The notes: generated by a model from the sequence alone, not told the origin. 64,000 nt of DNA from an archaeon (GCA_024274695.1 JAJSAI010000019.1:1-64000); one strand, 5' to 3'; shown: positions 16,627 through 25,524, numbered from the stretch's first letter. Numbers and translations: made by a program.

Positions 16627-17966
16627 ACTGTCATCTCCTTGCTCACCACTAATAAAAACTCTTCTAATTTTTCCTCTGGGATGGTGGCCCCTGCCGCGAT
16701 CCTGTGGCCTCCTCCCACACCTCCTGTTTTCTCGGCCGCGGCCCTCATTATTCTTCCCAGGTTCAGGCCGTTCCGCACCAGCGCCCAGGTGCCTCTGGCA
16801 CTGATTTTTATCATGCCTCCGTCGGTCCGGCTTCCTGCGAGCACGGGCTTGTTCAGGGGGATTATTCCTCCCTGCGCCATTCCCGCGACAGTGCCTATGA
16901 TCGTTTCAGGAATCTCGTCCGCCTCAAAATAGTAAAAGCTTCCCATGTCCTCGTACCCTTTTTCCTGCACGAGCTCTATACCGCGCCTCAGGTTCTCCCT
17001 ATGTTTTCTGAGCAATGCCAGGGCTCTTCTGGCGGTCTCCCCCCGTTCTCCCATGCAGATTCTTACTCCAAGGTCGTACGCTTGGTTCCTGCCGCACGCG
17101 TTGAGCAGGGTAGCGAACTCTTTGGCCTCGCTGAATACCGTGCGAGGTTCTTCCTTTGGGAGATCGTACACTTCCCCGATCAGGCTCTTGAGCAGGTCTT
17201 CTGGAACTCCTGCTGAAAGGGCTGTCTTGTAAAGCTCGGTGAAGAGAGCCGTCTTCTCCGCCTGGGACAGGTCGCAGTAGTACCTCCACTCGTCTCCTTG
17301 TTTGAGTCTTATCCCAGCCCTCCTTAGCAAGTCAAGACTGCCTCGCTCGCTCCCGCTAACCCCTGGAATGAAGGGATCGGTCGCGTAGAACAAGAACTGC
17401 ACCAGAGGCCTGCTGTTCCTGCCGAACAGCACCAGGTCTTTCTTGACCTCCACCTCCCCAGAATCCACAGCATCAAGCAACACAGTCCTGTTCATGCTGA
17501 CAAGACCAGTTCTCCTGTCCTGCATGTCTCCTACAGAGCCTATCACAGCAAGCTTGGCCACTTCCTTGCCAACGCCGAGCTCTCTCGCGACAAGATAGCA
17601 CGCGGTGCTCCCTGAAAACTCCTTGTCCCCATTATACCCCTCCTCGCGCGGGTTGTACTGGACTCCCTTCAGGACCCCGTTCGCCTGGTGGTGGTCTATG
17701 ACCGCGTACTCGTTCAAGAACTCGTTTATCATGCCCAGAGACCCTGACCCGAGGTCAACGAACACCGTTCTCCTGTCCTCCTCTTTCACTCTCTTCATGC
17801 TCTCTGGGTCAAGCTGTTTGACGCCCATGAACTTGTACTCCTTACCAAGTTTCTCGAGCGCCAGACCCAGGATCCCAGCCGAGCACAGGCCGTCCGCGTC
17901 GTGATGGTGCACAATAAGAAAACCGTCATTCTCGCGGATGAACCTGGCGACTTCCAGCAAGGGCAT
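16623..17966 (-). CDS. DHH-family phosphoesterase (RecJ-like/GAN)
   Basis: The 447-residue protein carries the DHH motifs: HHHDADGLCSAG (about 21-32), VFVDLGSGS (about 69-77) and VIDHHQANG (about 89-97). The DHHA1 substrate-binding domain follows, ending with GGVGGGHRIAAGATIP (about 413-428). Archaeal members include GINS-associated nuclease (GAN) and RNA-processing RecJ-like exonucleases; which role applies is undecided. TAAATAATAAAA centred 27 bp upstream of ATG 17966 predicts a leaderless mRNA covering this gene and the methyltransferase-like gene. Confidence 0.9.
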   Translation of the reverse strand: MPLLEVARFIRENDGFLIVHHHDADGLCSAGILGLALEKLGKEYKFMGVKQLDPESMKRVKEEDRRTVFVDLGSGSLGMINEFLNEYAVIDHHQANGVLKGVQYNPREEGYNGDKEFSGSTACYLVARELGVGKEVAKLAVIGSVGDMQDRRTGLVSMNRTVLLDAVDSGEVEVKKDLVLFGRNSRPLVQFLFYATDPFIPGVSGSERGSLDLLRRAGIRLKQGDEWRYYCDLSQAEKTALFTELYKTALSAGVPEDLLKSLIGEVYDLPKEEPRTVFSEAKEFATLLNACGRNQAYDLGVRICMGERGETARRALALLRKHRENLRRGIELVQEKGYEDMGSFYYFEADEIPETIIGTVAGMAQGGIIPLNKPVLAGSRTDGGMIKISARGTWALVRNGLNLGRIMRAAAEKTGGVGGGHRIAAGATIPEEKLEEFLLVVSKEMTV

Positions 17967-18075
17967 ACCAGAAATTATGGGTGGTAAATAATAAAATAAG
18001 AGGAGGTTTTCCCTTCACCAGGTCCGATGCCCTTAAATACTTTGCATTCCTCTTGACTAAGGAGGGTGGTTGTGA

Positions 18076-18603
18076 ATGCCTGCAAGGAAGAAGGGGGCTG
18101 TGAAAAGGGTTTTGAGAAAGCCTGACGTGGTGAAGGTAAGTCTTTCTCCGGAAGAAAAGCAAGCGGCCTTGAAGGAAACGTTTGACGTTCTTAATAGCCT
18201 GAAGAAGGAAGAGTTCAATCTTATCGCGAGCCTGGGCAAGCCGGGGGTTGACAGGAAGGCTGTCGAGCAGAGGCTCATGGAACTCAGCAAGGAGATAGAA
18301 TCTCTGAAGAAGACGATAACAGAAGCCCCGAGCCTAAGGTCAAAGACATTCCAGAAGGCCTTGGAGCCTCAGATAGGCTCGTTATTCGTGTCAAAGCCAG
18401 GGCGAGAAGGGTACGCGGAAGTCAAGCGGAACATGAACCAGATCCAGGACTTTATCAACAATGCGAAGGACATAATCACGAGCGGCAGGCTCGGTCCAGA
18501 GACACGGAAGAGCTTGAGCAAAATGATATCAGAGTACGAGAAACAGCTGGAAATCCTCAGAGAGTACGAGAAGAAGTACCTGAAAAGAAAAGGGTTGAGG
18601 TGA
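18076..18603 (+). CDS. small coiled-coil protein, unknown
   Basis: The 175-residue protein has a basic start (MPARKKGAVKRVLRK) and is otherwise a helical, Lys/Glu-rich protein with likely coiled coils at about 28-100 and 145-170. A GGAGG lies 11 bases before ATG 18076 and a TTAAATAC box about 40 bp upstream, so this gene has a short leader. I recognise no family. It belongs with the other short charged helical proteins at 1.6, 8.5, 12.2, 23.6 and 61.9 kb. Confidence 0.72.
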   Translation: MPARKKGAVKRVLRKPDVVKVSLSPEEKQAALKETFDVLNSLKKEEFNLIASLGKPGVDRKAVEQRLMELSKEIESLKKTITEAPSLRSKTFQKALEPQIGSLFVSKPGREGYAEVKRNMNQIQDFINNAKDIITSGRLGPETRKSLSKMISEYEKQLEILREYEKKYLKRKGLR

Positions 18604-18611
18604 ATGGGTTT

Positions 18612-19973
18612 TCAGTAAAGCCCTTGGTCCAGCATCGCGTCCGCAACCCTCTTGAACCCAGCGATGTTCGCGCCCACCACAAGGTTTCCTGGGCTCCCGT
18701 ACTCTTTTGCAGCGTTCCAGGCCTGCTCGTGTATCCTTTTCATTATCTGCTTTAGTCTCTCGTCAACCTCTTCGGCTGTCCACTGCAGGCGCATGCTGTT
18801 CTGGCTCATTTCAAGCCCGCTTACCGCCACTCCTCCCGCGTTAGCCGCTTTCGCCGGGCCGAACAGCACGCTGTTTTCCAAGAACAAGCGGACCGCTCCA
18901 GGTACGGAAGGCATGTTGGCTCCTTCAACCACTGCCTTCAGCCCGTTGTCTATCATTTTCTTGGCGTCCTGTTCTTTTATCTCGTTCTGCGTGGCGCACG
19001 GCATTGCAATGTCTATCTTTTCCAGTTTTTCAGCGATCTCCCATGGCATTTTTCCAGGATAGTACTGGACCCCGTACTCTTCAGCGTACTCTTTTATCCT
19101 GCCTCTCCTGACGTTCTTCAGTTCCATCACGTACTCCCACTTCTCTCCTTTTATGCCCTCGGGATCGTACACCGTGCCGTCCGAGTCTGACAGGGTTACC
19201 ACTATTCCTCCCAGCTGGCTGACCTTCTGAGCAGCGTACTGGGCGACATTCCCTGCTCCGGATATTGCCACGACCTTCCTTTCTACTCCCTCTCCTCTCG
19301 TTTTTAGCATTTCTTCCAGGAAGTAAGTGACCCCGTACCCGGTGGCCTCCGGCCGGATGAGCGAGCCTCCCCACTCGTACGCCTTTCCTGTCAGCGCTCC
19401 CTCAAACCGGTTCACTATCCGCTTGTACTGTCCGAACAGGTACCCTATCTCCCTGGCTCCTACTCCAATGTCTCCTGCCGGGACGTCCGTGTCCGGGCCT
19501 ATGTGCCTGTAAAGCTCGGTCATGAAAGCCTGGCAGAACCTCCTGACCTCTGAATCGCTCTTCCCCTTGGGGTCAAAGTCAGAGCCTCCCTTGCCAGCCC
19601 CCAGGGGCAGTCCAGTGAGAGAGTTCTTGAAGATCTGCTCGAACCCCAGGAACTTGACCAGCCCCAGGTAGACGGAGGGATGGAACCTAAGGCCTCCCTT
19701 GTACGGGCCAAGGGCGCTGTTGAACTGCACCCTGTACCCTCTGTTAACGTGCACTTCCCCGTTGTCATCCTCCCACGCGACCCTGAACATGACCACTCTC
19801 TCGGGCTCTGTAATCCTTTCAAGTATCTTTGCTTTCATGTACTCTGGTTTTTCTTTTAGCAGGGGCGTCACGGACTCCAGGACTTCCCTGACAGCCTGGT
19901 GAAACTCTTTCTCGCCAGGATTCTTTTCCTCAATCTTTTGTATCACACTCTCCACGTACTCTTCTGCGTTCAT
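18612..19973 (-). CDS. gdhA: glutamate dehydrogenase, bacterial/eukaryal NADP type
   Basis: The 453-residue protein begins with the helical N-terminus typical of 450-residue hexameric GdhA and shows RVAWEDDNGEVHVNRGYRVQ, GPYKGGLRFHP, the active-site lysine motif PLGAGKGGSDFDP (about 123-135) and PAGDIGVGAREIG. It makes glutamate from 2-oxoglutarate and ammonia. Length and motifs are those of the bacterial/fungal class I enzyme rather than the ~420-residue enzyme common in archaea, suggesting transfer (inference). AGGAGG sits 7-8 bases before the ATG. Confidence 0.94.
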   Translation of the reverse strand: MNAEEYVESVIQKIEEKNPGEKEFHQAVREVLESVTPLLKEKPEYMKAKILERITEPERVVMFRVAWEDDNGEVHVNRGYRVQFNSALGPYKGGLRFHPSVYLGLVKFLGFEQIFKNSLTGLPLGAGKGGSDFDPKGKSDSEVRRFCQAFMTELYRHIGPDTDVPAGDIGVGAREIGYLFGQYKRIVNRFEGALTGKAYEWGGSLIRPEATGYGVTYFLEEMLKTRGEGVERKVVAISGAGNVAQYAAQKVSQLGGIVVTLSDSDGTVYDPEGIKGEKWEYVMELKNVRRGRIKEYAEEYGVQYYPGKMPWEIAEKLEKIDIAMPCATQNEIKEQDAKKMIDNGLKAVVEGANMPSVPGAVRLFLENSVLFGPAKAANAGGVAVSGLEMSQNSMRLQWTAEEVDERLKQIMKRIHEQAWNAAKEYGSPGNLVVGANIAGFKRVADAMLDQGLY

Positions 19974-20108
19974 GATCAGTCCTCCTTTTCAGAACTAATT
20001 ATGACGAGTGGAGAGGTTCAGGAGAGCTTATTTTAAATTCTGATGTTGCCCAAGCAACAACTTTTTTATGCTCCTCTCCCGGATGATCTTCAGAGGAGGT
20101 GTCATGTT

Positions 20109-20990
20109 TTGCGTTGCGTTAGGTGCGGGGAAAAGGCAGTGGCCTTGGCTGCAGGGCGGACAGCGTACTGCAGGCAGCACTACCTGGAATGGTTTGAGGA
20201 AAAGGTTTCGAGAACAATAAAAAAGCTGGGCATGTTTGGGACACGGGACAGGATCCTGGTGGCCGTTTCAGGAGGCAAGGACTCCCTCGTGTTATGGCAC
20301 GTTCTCAACAGGCTGGGTTATTCCGCGGACGGAGTGTTCGTGCACCTGAAGATCCCGGAGTATTCTGACAAGAGTTTTGAAGTGACAAAACGTTTTGCCG
20401 AGAAGGAAGGCCTGCGCCTGCTGGTTGTGGAGTCCTCATCTCCCGTGAGGATCCTCGCGAGGAAGAGCAGGAGGAAGACGTGCTCTGCCTGCGGGATAGT
20501 CAAGAGGCACGAGCTCAACAGACTCGCTCACGAGCAGGGGTACTCTGTCCTGGCCACCGGACACAATCTTGATGACGAGACCGCAGTGCTCTTGGCGAAT
20601 GTCATGAAATGGGACTCTCAGGCCCTGGCCAGGCAGTCTCCCGTGCTCCCTGGTTCTGGAAAACTGGTCAAAAGGGTCAAGCCATTATGCTTCTTGACAG
20701 AGAAACATTCTGCCCAGTACGCGTTGCTCGCAGGAATAGACTACGTGCAAGAAGAATGTCCTTTTTCGCGCAACGCCTCGACCACGTTTTACAAGAAGAT
20801 GTTGAATGCCCTGGAGCAAAGGTTTCCTGGAACCAAGAAAAACGTTTACAAGAGGTTCCTGGAGTTCAGGAAAAACATTCCCCAGGAAGAGATGGTACTG
20901 AAGGACTGCAGAGAATGCGGTTATCCCACGACAGGAGACATTTGTTCTTTCTGCAGGATTGTCAGGGGATCACTTCAACCCCGTTGTTAG
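20109..20990 (+). CDS. ttuA: TtuA-type tRNA 2-thiolation enzyme (PP-loop ATPase)
   Basis: The protein begins with a CxxC zinc finger (CVRCG ... YCRQH), then the PP-loop SGGKDS (about 53-58), the iron-sulfur CSAC pair (about 122-125) with a further Cys in EECPFS, and a C-terminal four-Cys zinc finger (CRECG...CSFC). This is the TtuA layout, which thiolates U54 of tRNA for heat stability; Ncs6-like enzymes are relatives. I prefer TTG 20109: AGGAGG lies 9 bases upstream, TTTTTTATG gives a TATA box, and family members begin just before the first CxxC. An in-frame ATG exists at 20043. Confidence 0.86.
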   Translation: MRCVRCGEKAVALAAGRTAYCRQHYLEWFEEKVSRTIKKLGMFGTRDRILVAVSGGKDSLVLWHVLNRLGYSADGVFVHLKIPEYSDKSFEVTKRFAEKEGLRLLVVESSSPVRILARKSRRKTCSACGIVKRHELNRLAHEQGYSVLATGHNLDDETAVLLANVMKWDSQALARQSPVLPGSGKLVKRVKPLCFLTEKHSAQYALLAGIDYVQEECPFSRNASTTFYKKMLNALEQRFPGTKKNVYKRFLEFRKNIPQEEMVLKDCRECGYPTTGDICSFCRIVRGSLQPRC

Positions 20991-22047
20991 GATTAGGGTA
21001 GTCAAATTCCCCGAGCCTTATCCTGCCCTTTTTTATAAGGTCCTCCACTTCCGGTTTTATCTCCTGAAGGACGTTCACCAGGTGCCTCACGCTCTGGCAT
21101 ACTTTCTTGAAGCCTTCTTCTCCCCACAGTTTCGTCCGGTTGGCGAACAAGCACCTTCCCCCGCACGCCCACAGGATATCGCAGGAAGTGCACGGCTCGA
21201 CGAGCCCTACCGTGTTCCTCAACTGTTCAGGCTTCTTTTCCCTGATGTTCCCGAGTCTTAGGAAGTCCCAGTCAGGGCCTATCGGGCACGCGAGCACGGT
21301 CCCGTCAGGCGCTATCGCGAACGCGTCCTGGCCCGATCCGCACCTCAGCCCAGAAGGCTTTCCTGTCAGCAGGGTGTGCATGACCCCTTGGAAGGGTGCG
21401 ATCCCGAGCACTGTCCCGTCCCGCATCCAGTCCAGCCAGAGTCCCGCGAGCCTGGTGACTCCCTTGTTGTACTCCTGGAGCCAGGAGTCAAAATCCACTT
21501 CCTCCCACGTCCCAGGAGCGCTCCAGAACACGTCAAGCTGCCAGTGCACGTGATCGTACAACCTCCTGCCATCGTGCTCCAGGAAGAGCAGGTGGGTCAC
21601 GTCATCGTACACGCTTGAGTGGTCAGAGACAGCCATCCTCGCGACAAGGTCTCTTGTGAATCCCCTCTCGCGCGCGTTCCTCGCGTTCCTGATGGCAGCC
21701 TCGTACACTCCTTTTCCCCTGTAATGGTTCGTGACGTTCTTGTCCCCGTCCACGGACGTTAGTATTGTGTCAAGCCTGTGCAGGTACTCGTCCGGGAGCT
21801 CGTGCAACAAGAGCGCGTTGGTCTGCAGATGCCAGTACCTTGCGGGCACCTCGTCCATGATCCTTTCAACCAGGTCCAGCGCGAGCAGCGGCTCTCCGCC
21901 GTAAAAGCTTATCCCTGCCTCAGGATCCCTTGAGATGAACCGTTTGAGCAGGCTCACGTCAATCTCCCCGGGCTTCCCTGGCCAGTCTCCTCCGCAGTAC
22001 CTGCACCTGAGGTTACATTTTCCTGTGACGATAACGTGGTAGAGCAA
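20962..22047 (-). CDS. radical SAM/SPASM enzyme of the AF1577 (putative peptide-modifying) family
   Basis: The 361-residue protein opens with the radical SAM cluster motif CNLRCRYC (about 12-19), has GISFYGGEPLLA (about 45-56), and ends with SPASM-type cysteines (CGSG, CPIG, CTSCDILWACGGRC, a later Cys) for auxiliary clusters. Overall it fits the archaeal AF1577-like family, proposed to modify peptides; no substrate is known to me. TTG at 22047 follows GGAG. It is the second gene after the AAA ATPase (14-base gap), and its 3' end overlaps the convergent ttuA gene by 29 bases. Confidence 0.83.
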   Translation of the reverse strand: MLYHVIVTGKCNLRCRYCGGDWPGKPGEIDVSLLKRFISRDPEAGISFYGGEPLLALDLVERIMDEVPARYWHLQTNALLLHELPDEYLHRLDTILTSVDGDKNVTNHYRGKGVYEAAIRNARNARERGFTRDLVARMAVSDHSSVYDDVTHLLFLEHDGRRLYDHVHWQLDVFWSAPGTWEEVDFDSWLQEYNKGVTRLAGLWLDWMRDGTVLGIAPFQGVMHTLLTGKPSGLRCGSGQDAFAIAPDGTVLACPIGPDWDFLRLGNIREKKPEQLRNTVGLVEPCTSCDILWACGGRCLFANRTKLWGEEGFKKVCQSVRHLVNVLQEIKPEVEDLIKKGRIRLGEFDYPNPNNGVEVIP

Positions 22048-22061
22048 AATCTCCGCTCCCT

Positions 22062-23252
22062 TCAGTTTAGTAGTCCTATCAGGTACAAGGGTATGCTGTT
22101 TCCTGACGTGTCAAGACTCTCTTTTAATATGTACCCTTTTGTTCCTGTTTGCGCCCTTCCTTTTGACCTTCCGCCTATCTCAAAGATCTTGCTATCGGCC
22201 ATGTAGTCAGGGGCTTTTCTGCCCGATTCTCTCACGTAGCACGCGTTCTTCACGAACTCTGTGAAAAAGTCTTCTCTGACCCCCCCTACATTCTCAGGAG
22301 CCCCATACTCCGTGCACAACTGTTTCCTGAACGGAAACGCTAGTAGGAATTTCGCCTGTTTCCTGACGCTCTTGTGACCCCTACCGCAGGCGTTCACTTT
22401 CCTGAGTATCCCTATGCTATTTAGGTCTTCCAAGAGCGAGATCACGAACTTCGTGCTTTTCATTAAAGTTCTCGCGAGTCTGTTGTAACTCACTTGTCCC
22501 GGAGGGGAAGTGGCTATCACGCGCATGATCTTGAACGCCGCGTCCACTGTCTCCTTGTCGACCTCTCTCACGTATGCGAGGTCATTGTTTATCATTCTTT
22601 CAAGGATGCTCATGAAGACGTCTGGGTTTTTCGTGGAATAGTATGCTGGGAGTGCTTCTCCTCCAGCGTATTTCTCAAAGGACGGCACAAAGGGCGCGAT
22701 CTGCCTGGCAAGTTCCCTTTTTTGAGAGATTATCTCGTCAAGCGTTTTCTTGGGCAAGAGCCTGCCATGCTTTAGGAAAACGTATTCCCTGAAAGAGAGG
22801 GGACCCAAGAATATTTTGCGCACCCTTCTTGAAAGCTCTGTAGCCTGTGCTATAAGTCCTATCATGGACGATCCGCTGGCCCACACTACCGTCCGGGTGG
22901 AATCGTAGAAGATCTTAACGTCCTTTTCCCACTCTTGGAAGGAGTGCACTTCGTCCACGAGCACTCTGGAGTACCCTCTGTCGTGCACTTCTTGCAGAAA
23001 GTCAAGAAGGTCAACACCTAACCTGACAAGAACTTCTGCGTTAACGTAAAAGCTTTGAGGATCTCTTCTTGCGATCTCTGTCAAGAGTGTTGTCTTGCCC
23101 ACTCCCCTGATTCCGTATAGGACGACAACGTCTTTGCAGTCTTGGGTCTCCTTGATTATTTCCTCTGTCGCCGGCCTTAGCCTGTCAACCCTCTGAGACT
23201 CTACCTGGGATTGTGACAGTGAGAATATTCTTGTGAAAATTTTTTCCTCCAT
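22062..23252 (-). CDS. AAA ATPase with C-terminal DUF4143-like domain
   Basis: The 396-residue protein has Walker A GIRGVGKTT (about 46-54), Walker B RVLVDEVH (about 94-101) and a sensor-like VWASGSS. A winged-helix-like middle (about 245-300) and an ExG-type end (IFEIGGRSK) follow. This is the common archaeal AAA_14/DUF4143 family, often found beside mobile or defence loci, of unclear function. It leads an operon with the radical SAM enzyme. ATATAAAA centred 26.5 bp upstream of ATG 23252 gives a leaderless start, and two palindromes lie just upstream of that box. Confidence 0.83.
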   Translation of the reverse strand: MEEKIFTRIFSLSQSQVESQRVDRLRPATEEIIKETQDCKDVVVLYGIRGVGKTTLLTEIARRDPQSFYVNAEVLVRLGVDLLDFLQEVHDRGYSRVLVDEVHSFQEWEKDVKIFYDSTRTVVWASGSSMIGLIAQATELSRRVRKIFLGPLSFREYVFLKHGRLLPKKTLDEIISQKRELARQIAPFVPSFEKYAGGEALPAYYSTKNPDVFMSILERMINNDLAYVREVDKETVDAAFKIMRVIATSPPGQVSYNRLARTLMKSTKFVISLLEDLNSIGILRKVNACGRGHKSVRKQAKFLLAFPFRKQLCTEYGAPENVGGVREDFFTEFVKNACYVRESGRKAPDYMADSKIFEIGGRSKGRAQTGTKGYILKESLDTSGNSIPLYLIGLLN

Positions 23253-23286
23253 GTTTTTAAATAACTCAAATCACATATAAAAACTT

Positions 23287-23332
23287 TTTCCTAAAGGAAA
23301 CAAAAATAGCAAATTTTGTTGCCTTAAGGAAA
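23287..23332. promoter_or_regulatory. paired palindromes, candidate operators
   Basis: Two similar palindromic sites flank an AT-rich spacer: TTTCCTAAAGGAAA (23287-23300) and TTGCCTTAAGGAAA (23319-23332). They are 32 bp apart, close to three helical turns. They lie upstream of the ATPase/radical SAM operon's TATA box (about 23275-23282), where an archaeal repressor or activator dimer could bind. Confidence 0.4.
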
Positions 23333-23354
23333 TAAAAAACTAAAAAAAGGGGTT

Positions 23355-23531
23355 TCAGAGGTCGTGAGCTCTCACGGTCTGCCTGCCGTTCTCCTTTGCT
23401 CTCCTGGCAGCTTTTTTGACAAGCTCTTCAACCTGCCTGCTGAGAGCATCAGTGAAATCGCTGCTTGTCCTCATGTTGAGCTTCTTAACGAGCTCTTTGA
23501 TCTTGCTCTGTACCACGAGAGTTTCAGCCAT
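23355..23531 (-). CDS. short archaeal histone-fold protein
   Basis: A 58-residue protein runs from ATG 23531 (GGAGGAGG eight bases upstream) to TGA at 23355. It contains SKIKELVKKLNMRTSSDFTD, then a long helix with EELVKKAARRAKENGR, and ends QTVRAHDL. The pattern of a helix, a long central helix and a terminal R/K-TV-xxxDL strand-helix is that of archaeal histones and short histone-fold relatives. It probably packages DNA or acts as a small DNA-binding factor. It is slightly shorter than the usual 65-70 residues. Confidence 0.75.
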   Translation of the reverse strand: MAETLVVQSKIKELVKKLNMRTSSDFTDALSRQVEELVKKAARRAKENGRQTVRAHDL

Positions 23532-23634
23532 ACGCCATTCCTCCTCCTTTTTTCTGGGGACAAACCAGGAACCAGGGGTATAAAAGGTTTTTCACGGGCA
23601 AACAATAAAAAAGTTTTAAAAAGTATTCTCTCGC

Positions 23635-24345
23635 GTGAGAGCCAAGAGAATGCAGGCTTCCCTGAAGCGCGCTGCCAAGGAAGAGCTTGAGAAAAAGAAG
23701 AGGAGGAGAGAATTCCTGCTGGACTGGCTGGGCGTCCTGTCAAGCAGGGCTAGGACAGAGGGATACCTGCAGGTGCAGGAAGAGGTTCTTGAGGTCCTGG
23801 AAAAGCTGGACGAGGTTACCCGGGAGATAAGAGAGCTTGAGGAAGACCTTGAGAAAGGAGCGCCCGGCCTCGGGCTAAGAGAGTTCCAGGAGCACTTGCA
23901 AGGAAAGTACAACATCGTGTTCACTCGGGGAGTGGGGGAGGAAGCCCGCAGAGAAGTTGAAGAAAAAATAAGGAAAAAGAAGCAGAGAATCGAGTCCATT
24001 GAGGAAGGCATCCTGCTTGCGACAGACCTTCCCACCCGGAACGTTCTTTCAAGAATTCTTGCCAAGGAGAAAGAAGAGCTGAGCGTGCTGGAGAACGCCA
24101 TGAACGCGTTCAAGAGAAGAAGAGGTCTCCTGATCCCAGAACTTGAGGAGAGGATAAGAAACCTTGAGAAAGAGCTTGAGGTCGCGAGAAAAGAACGGGA
24201 GAAGCTCGTTAACGAGTACAAGAGGACAGGCAGGGAAGAGCTCGCTGACCTGTTCACGAAGCTGAGGGGCGTTGAACAGTCAATCCAGCACAGGATTAAC
24301 CTGTTGAAGGAAGAGCTTGCAAGAGAAAAAGAAAAGCAAGGGTAA
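23635..24345 (+). CDS. coiled-coil protein, unknown
   Basis: The 236-residue protein is almost wholly predicted coiled coil (about 15-85 and 105-235), dominated by Glu, Lys, Arg and Leu heptads, with no membrane segment. The start is GTG 23635 or ATG 23650. An AATAAAA box about 28 bp before the GTG favours a leaderless GTG start. No family recognised; it resembles the other long charged helices in the window in composition only. Confidence 0.7.
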   Translation: MRAKRMQASLKRAAKEELEKKKRRREFLLDWLGVLSSRARTEGYLQVQEEVLEVLEKLDEVTREIRELEEDLEKGAPGLGLREFQEHLQGKYNIVFTRGVGEEARREVEEKIRKKKQRIESIEEGILLATDLPTRNVLSRILAKEKEELSVLENAMNAFKRRRGLLIPELEERIRNLEKELEVARKEREKLVNEYKRTGREELADLFTKLRGVEQSIQHRINLLKEELAREKEKQG

Positions 24346-24378
24346 TCTTTTTATCCGAGCGCCTTTTGGTACACTAGC

Positions 24379-25494
24379 ATGCACTTCACTCTGCACAGAC
24401 TGAACATCCTTTTGTCCGGGACAGAGACGAGAAGCATTTACGTTAACGGAATGATAAGATCTCTTGCCTTCGGAATAGCAGGGGTCTTCATACCCATATT
24501 CCTGCTGGAAAACGGCCTGCCCCTGCCAGGAATAGGCCTGTTTTACGTGACCCAGTACCTGTTTTTCGCGATATTCGCCCTGCAGAACACCTTTTTCGAG
24601 GAGCTCTTGGGAGGGATAAAGAAGATGATCATCGCAGGAACAGCGTGTTCCGCGATCTTCCTGGCCACTCTGGGAAGAGTCCCTGTCTGGATGTCTGCAA
24701 TGCTCGCAGGAGCAGGGCTGGGGCTCTACTGGGTGTCAGTGAACACGGACTTTTCTCTGCACGTCCGGAAAGGGAAGGCTGGGAGCACGTTCGGGAAATG
24801 GACTTCCCTCGCCTCGGTCCCTGCCCTGTTCGCTCCCCTGCTCGGCGGCTGGCTGCTTGACGTGATAGGCTTCAGGCTCGTGCTGTTCATTTCCTCAGGA
24901 ATCCTCGCGCTGTCCCTCATTCCCTTCGTCCTGTCAGAAGACATTTTTGTGAGGCCCAGGAGGAAAATCAGAGAGGTCCTGGGAGGAGAGCTCTCGGCAG
25001 AGTTCATCCTGCAGGGAGTTGTGTTCATCGCCTTCATCCTCTGGCCGGTGTACATCTTCTCCACCGGGAAAGACCTGCTCGTGGTGGGTGGTTTGTCAGT
25101 CCTCTCCTCCCTCGCCCTCATCCTCTTCAAGTACTCTTACGGCAGGCTGGCGGACAGGCTGAGCAGGCTCGCCCTCATGAAAGCAGGGGCTCTTCTTAAC
25201 GCTGTAGTCTGGGTTCTGGCAATGCTCTCCGAGGACGTGGTGTCCCTTTCTGTGGTGTCCGTGCTGCTCGGGTTCACAGGGTCTCTTGTGGGCACGCCTT
25301 TGTTCGTCTTCTTCTCAGAGTACTCAAAAAAAGACCCTCTCGCCTGGATGTCCCTCAGAGAAGTCTCCCTGTGCCTGGGGAGGATAACAGCGGCCCTGCT
25401 GTTCTTCTGGTTCCCTTCCTTTGATTTCGCGTTCGCCCTGGCGGCCTTAGCCTCCGTGGGGCTTGCAATGGTAAAGCCAGTGCACTCTGAATAA
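24379..25494 (+). CDS. MFS-type transporter
   Basis: The 371-residue protein has about eleven or twelve hydrophobic segments throughout and a charged central loop (about 185-205: EDIFVRPRRKIREVLGG) separating two six-helix halves, as in the major facilitator superfamily. GRLADRLSRLALMKAG (about 255-270) resembles the MFS loop motif A of the second half. Substrate unknown. TTTTTATC centred 27 bp upstream of ATG 24379 marks a leaderless start. It is the last normal-GC gene before the AT-rich island. Confidence 0.85.
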   Translation: MHFTLHRLNILLSGTETRSIYVNGMIRSLAFGIAGVFIPIFLLENGLPLPGIGLFYVTQYLFFAIFALQNTFFEELLGGIKKMIIAGTACSAIFLATLGRVPVWMSAMLAGAGLGLYWVSVNTDFSLHVRKGKAGSTFGKWTSLASVPALFAPLLGGWLLDVIGFRLVLFISSGILALSLIPFVLSEDIFVRPRRKIREVLGGELSAEFILQGVVFIAFILWPVYIFSTGKDLLVVGGLSVLSSLALILFKYSYGRLADRLSRLALMKAGALLNAVVWVLAMLSEDVVSLSVVSVLLGFTGSLVGTPLFVFFSEYSKKDPLAWMSLREVSLCLGRITAALLFFWFPSFDFAFALAALASVGLAMVKPVHSE

Positions 25495-25524
25495 AATTTA
25501 AAGGAGTGTGTGATATAATTCCGC

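Noticed and set aside
20043-20108. Longer N-terminus for TtuA
   Set aside because: Family members start just before the first CxxC; AGGAGG precedes TTG 20109, and the extension contains the TATA-like TTTTTTATG.
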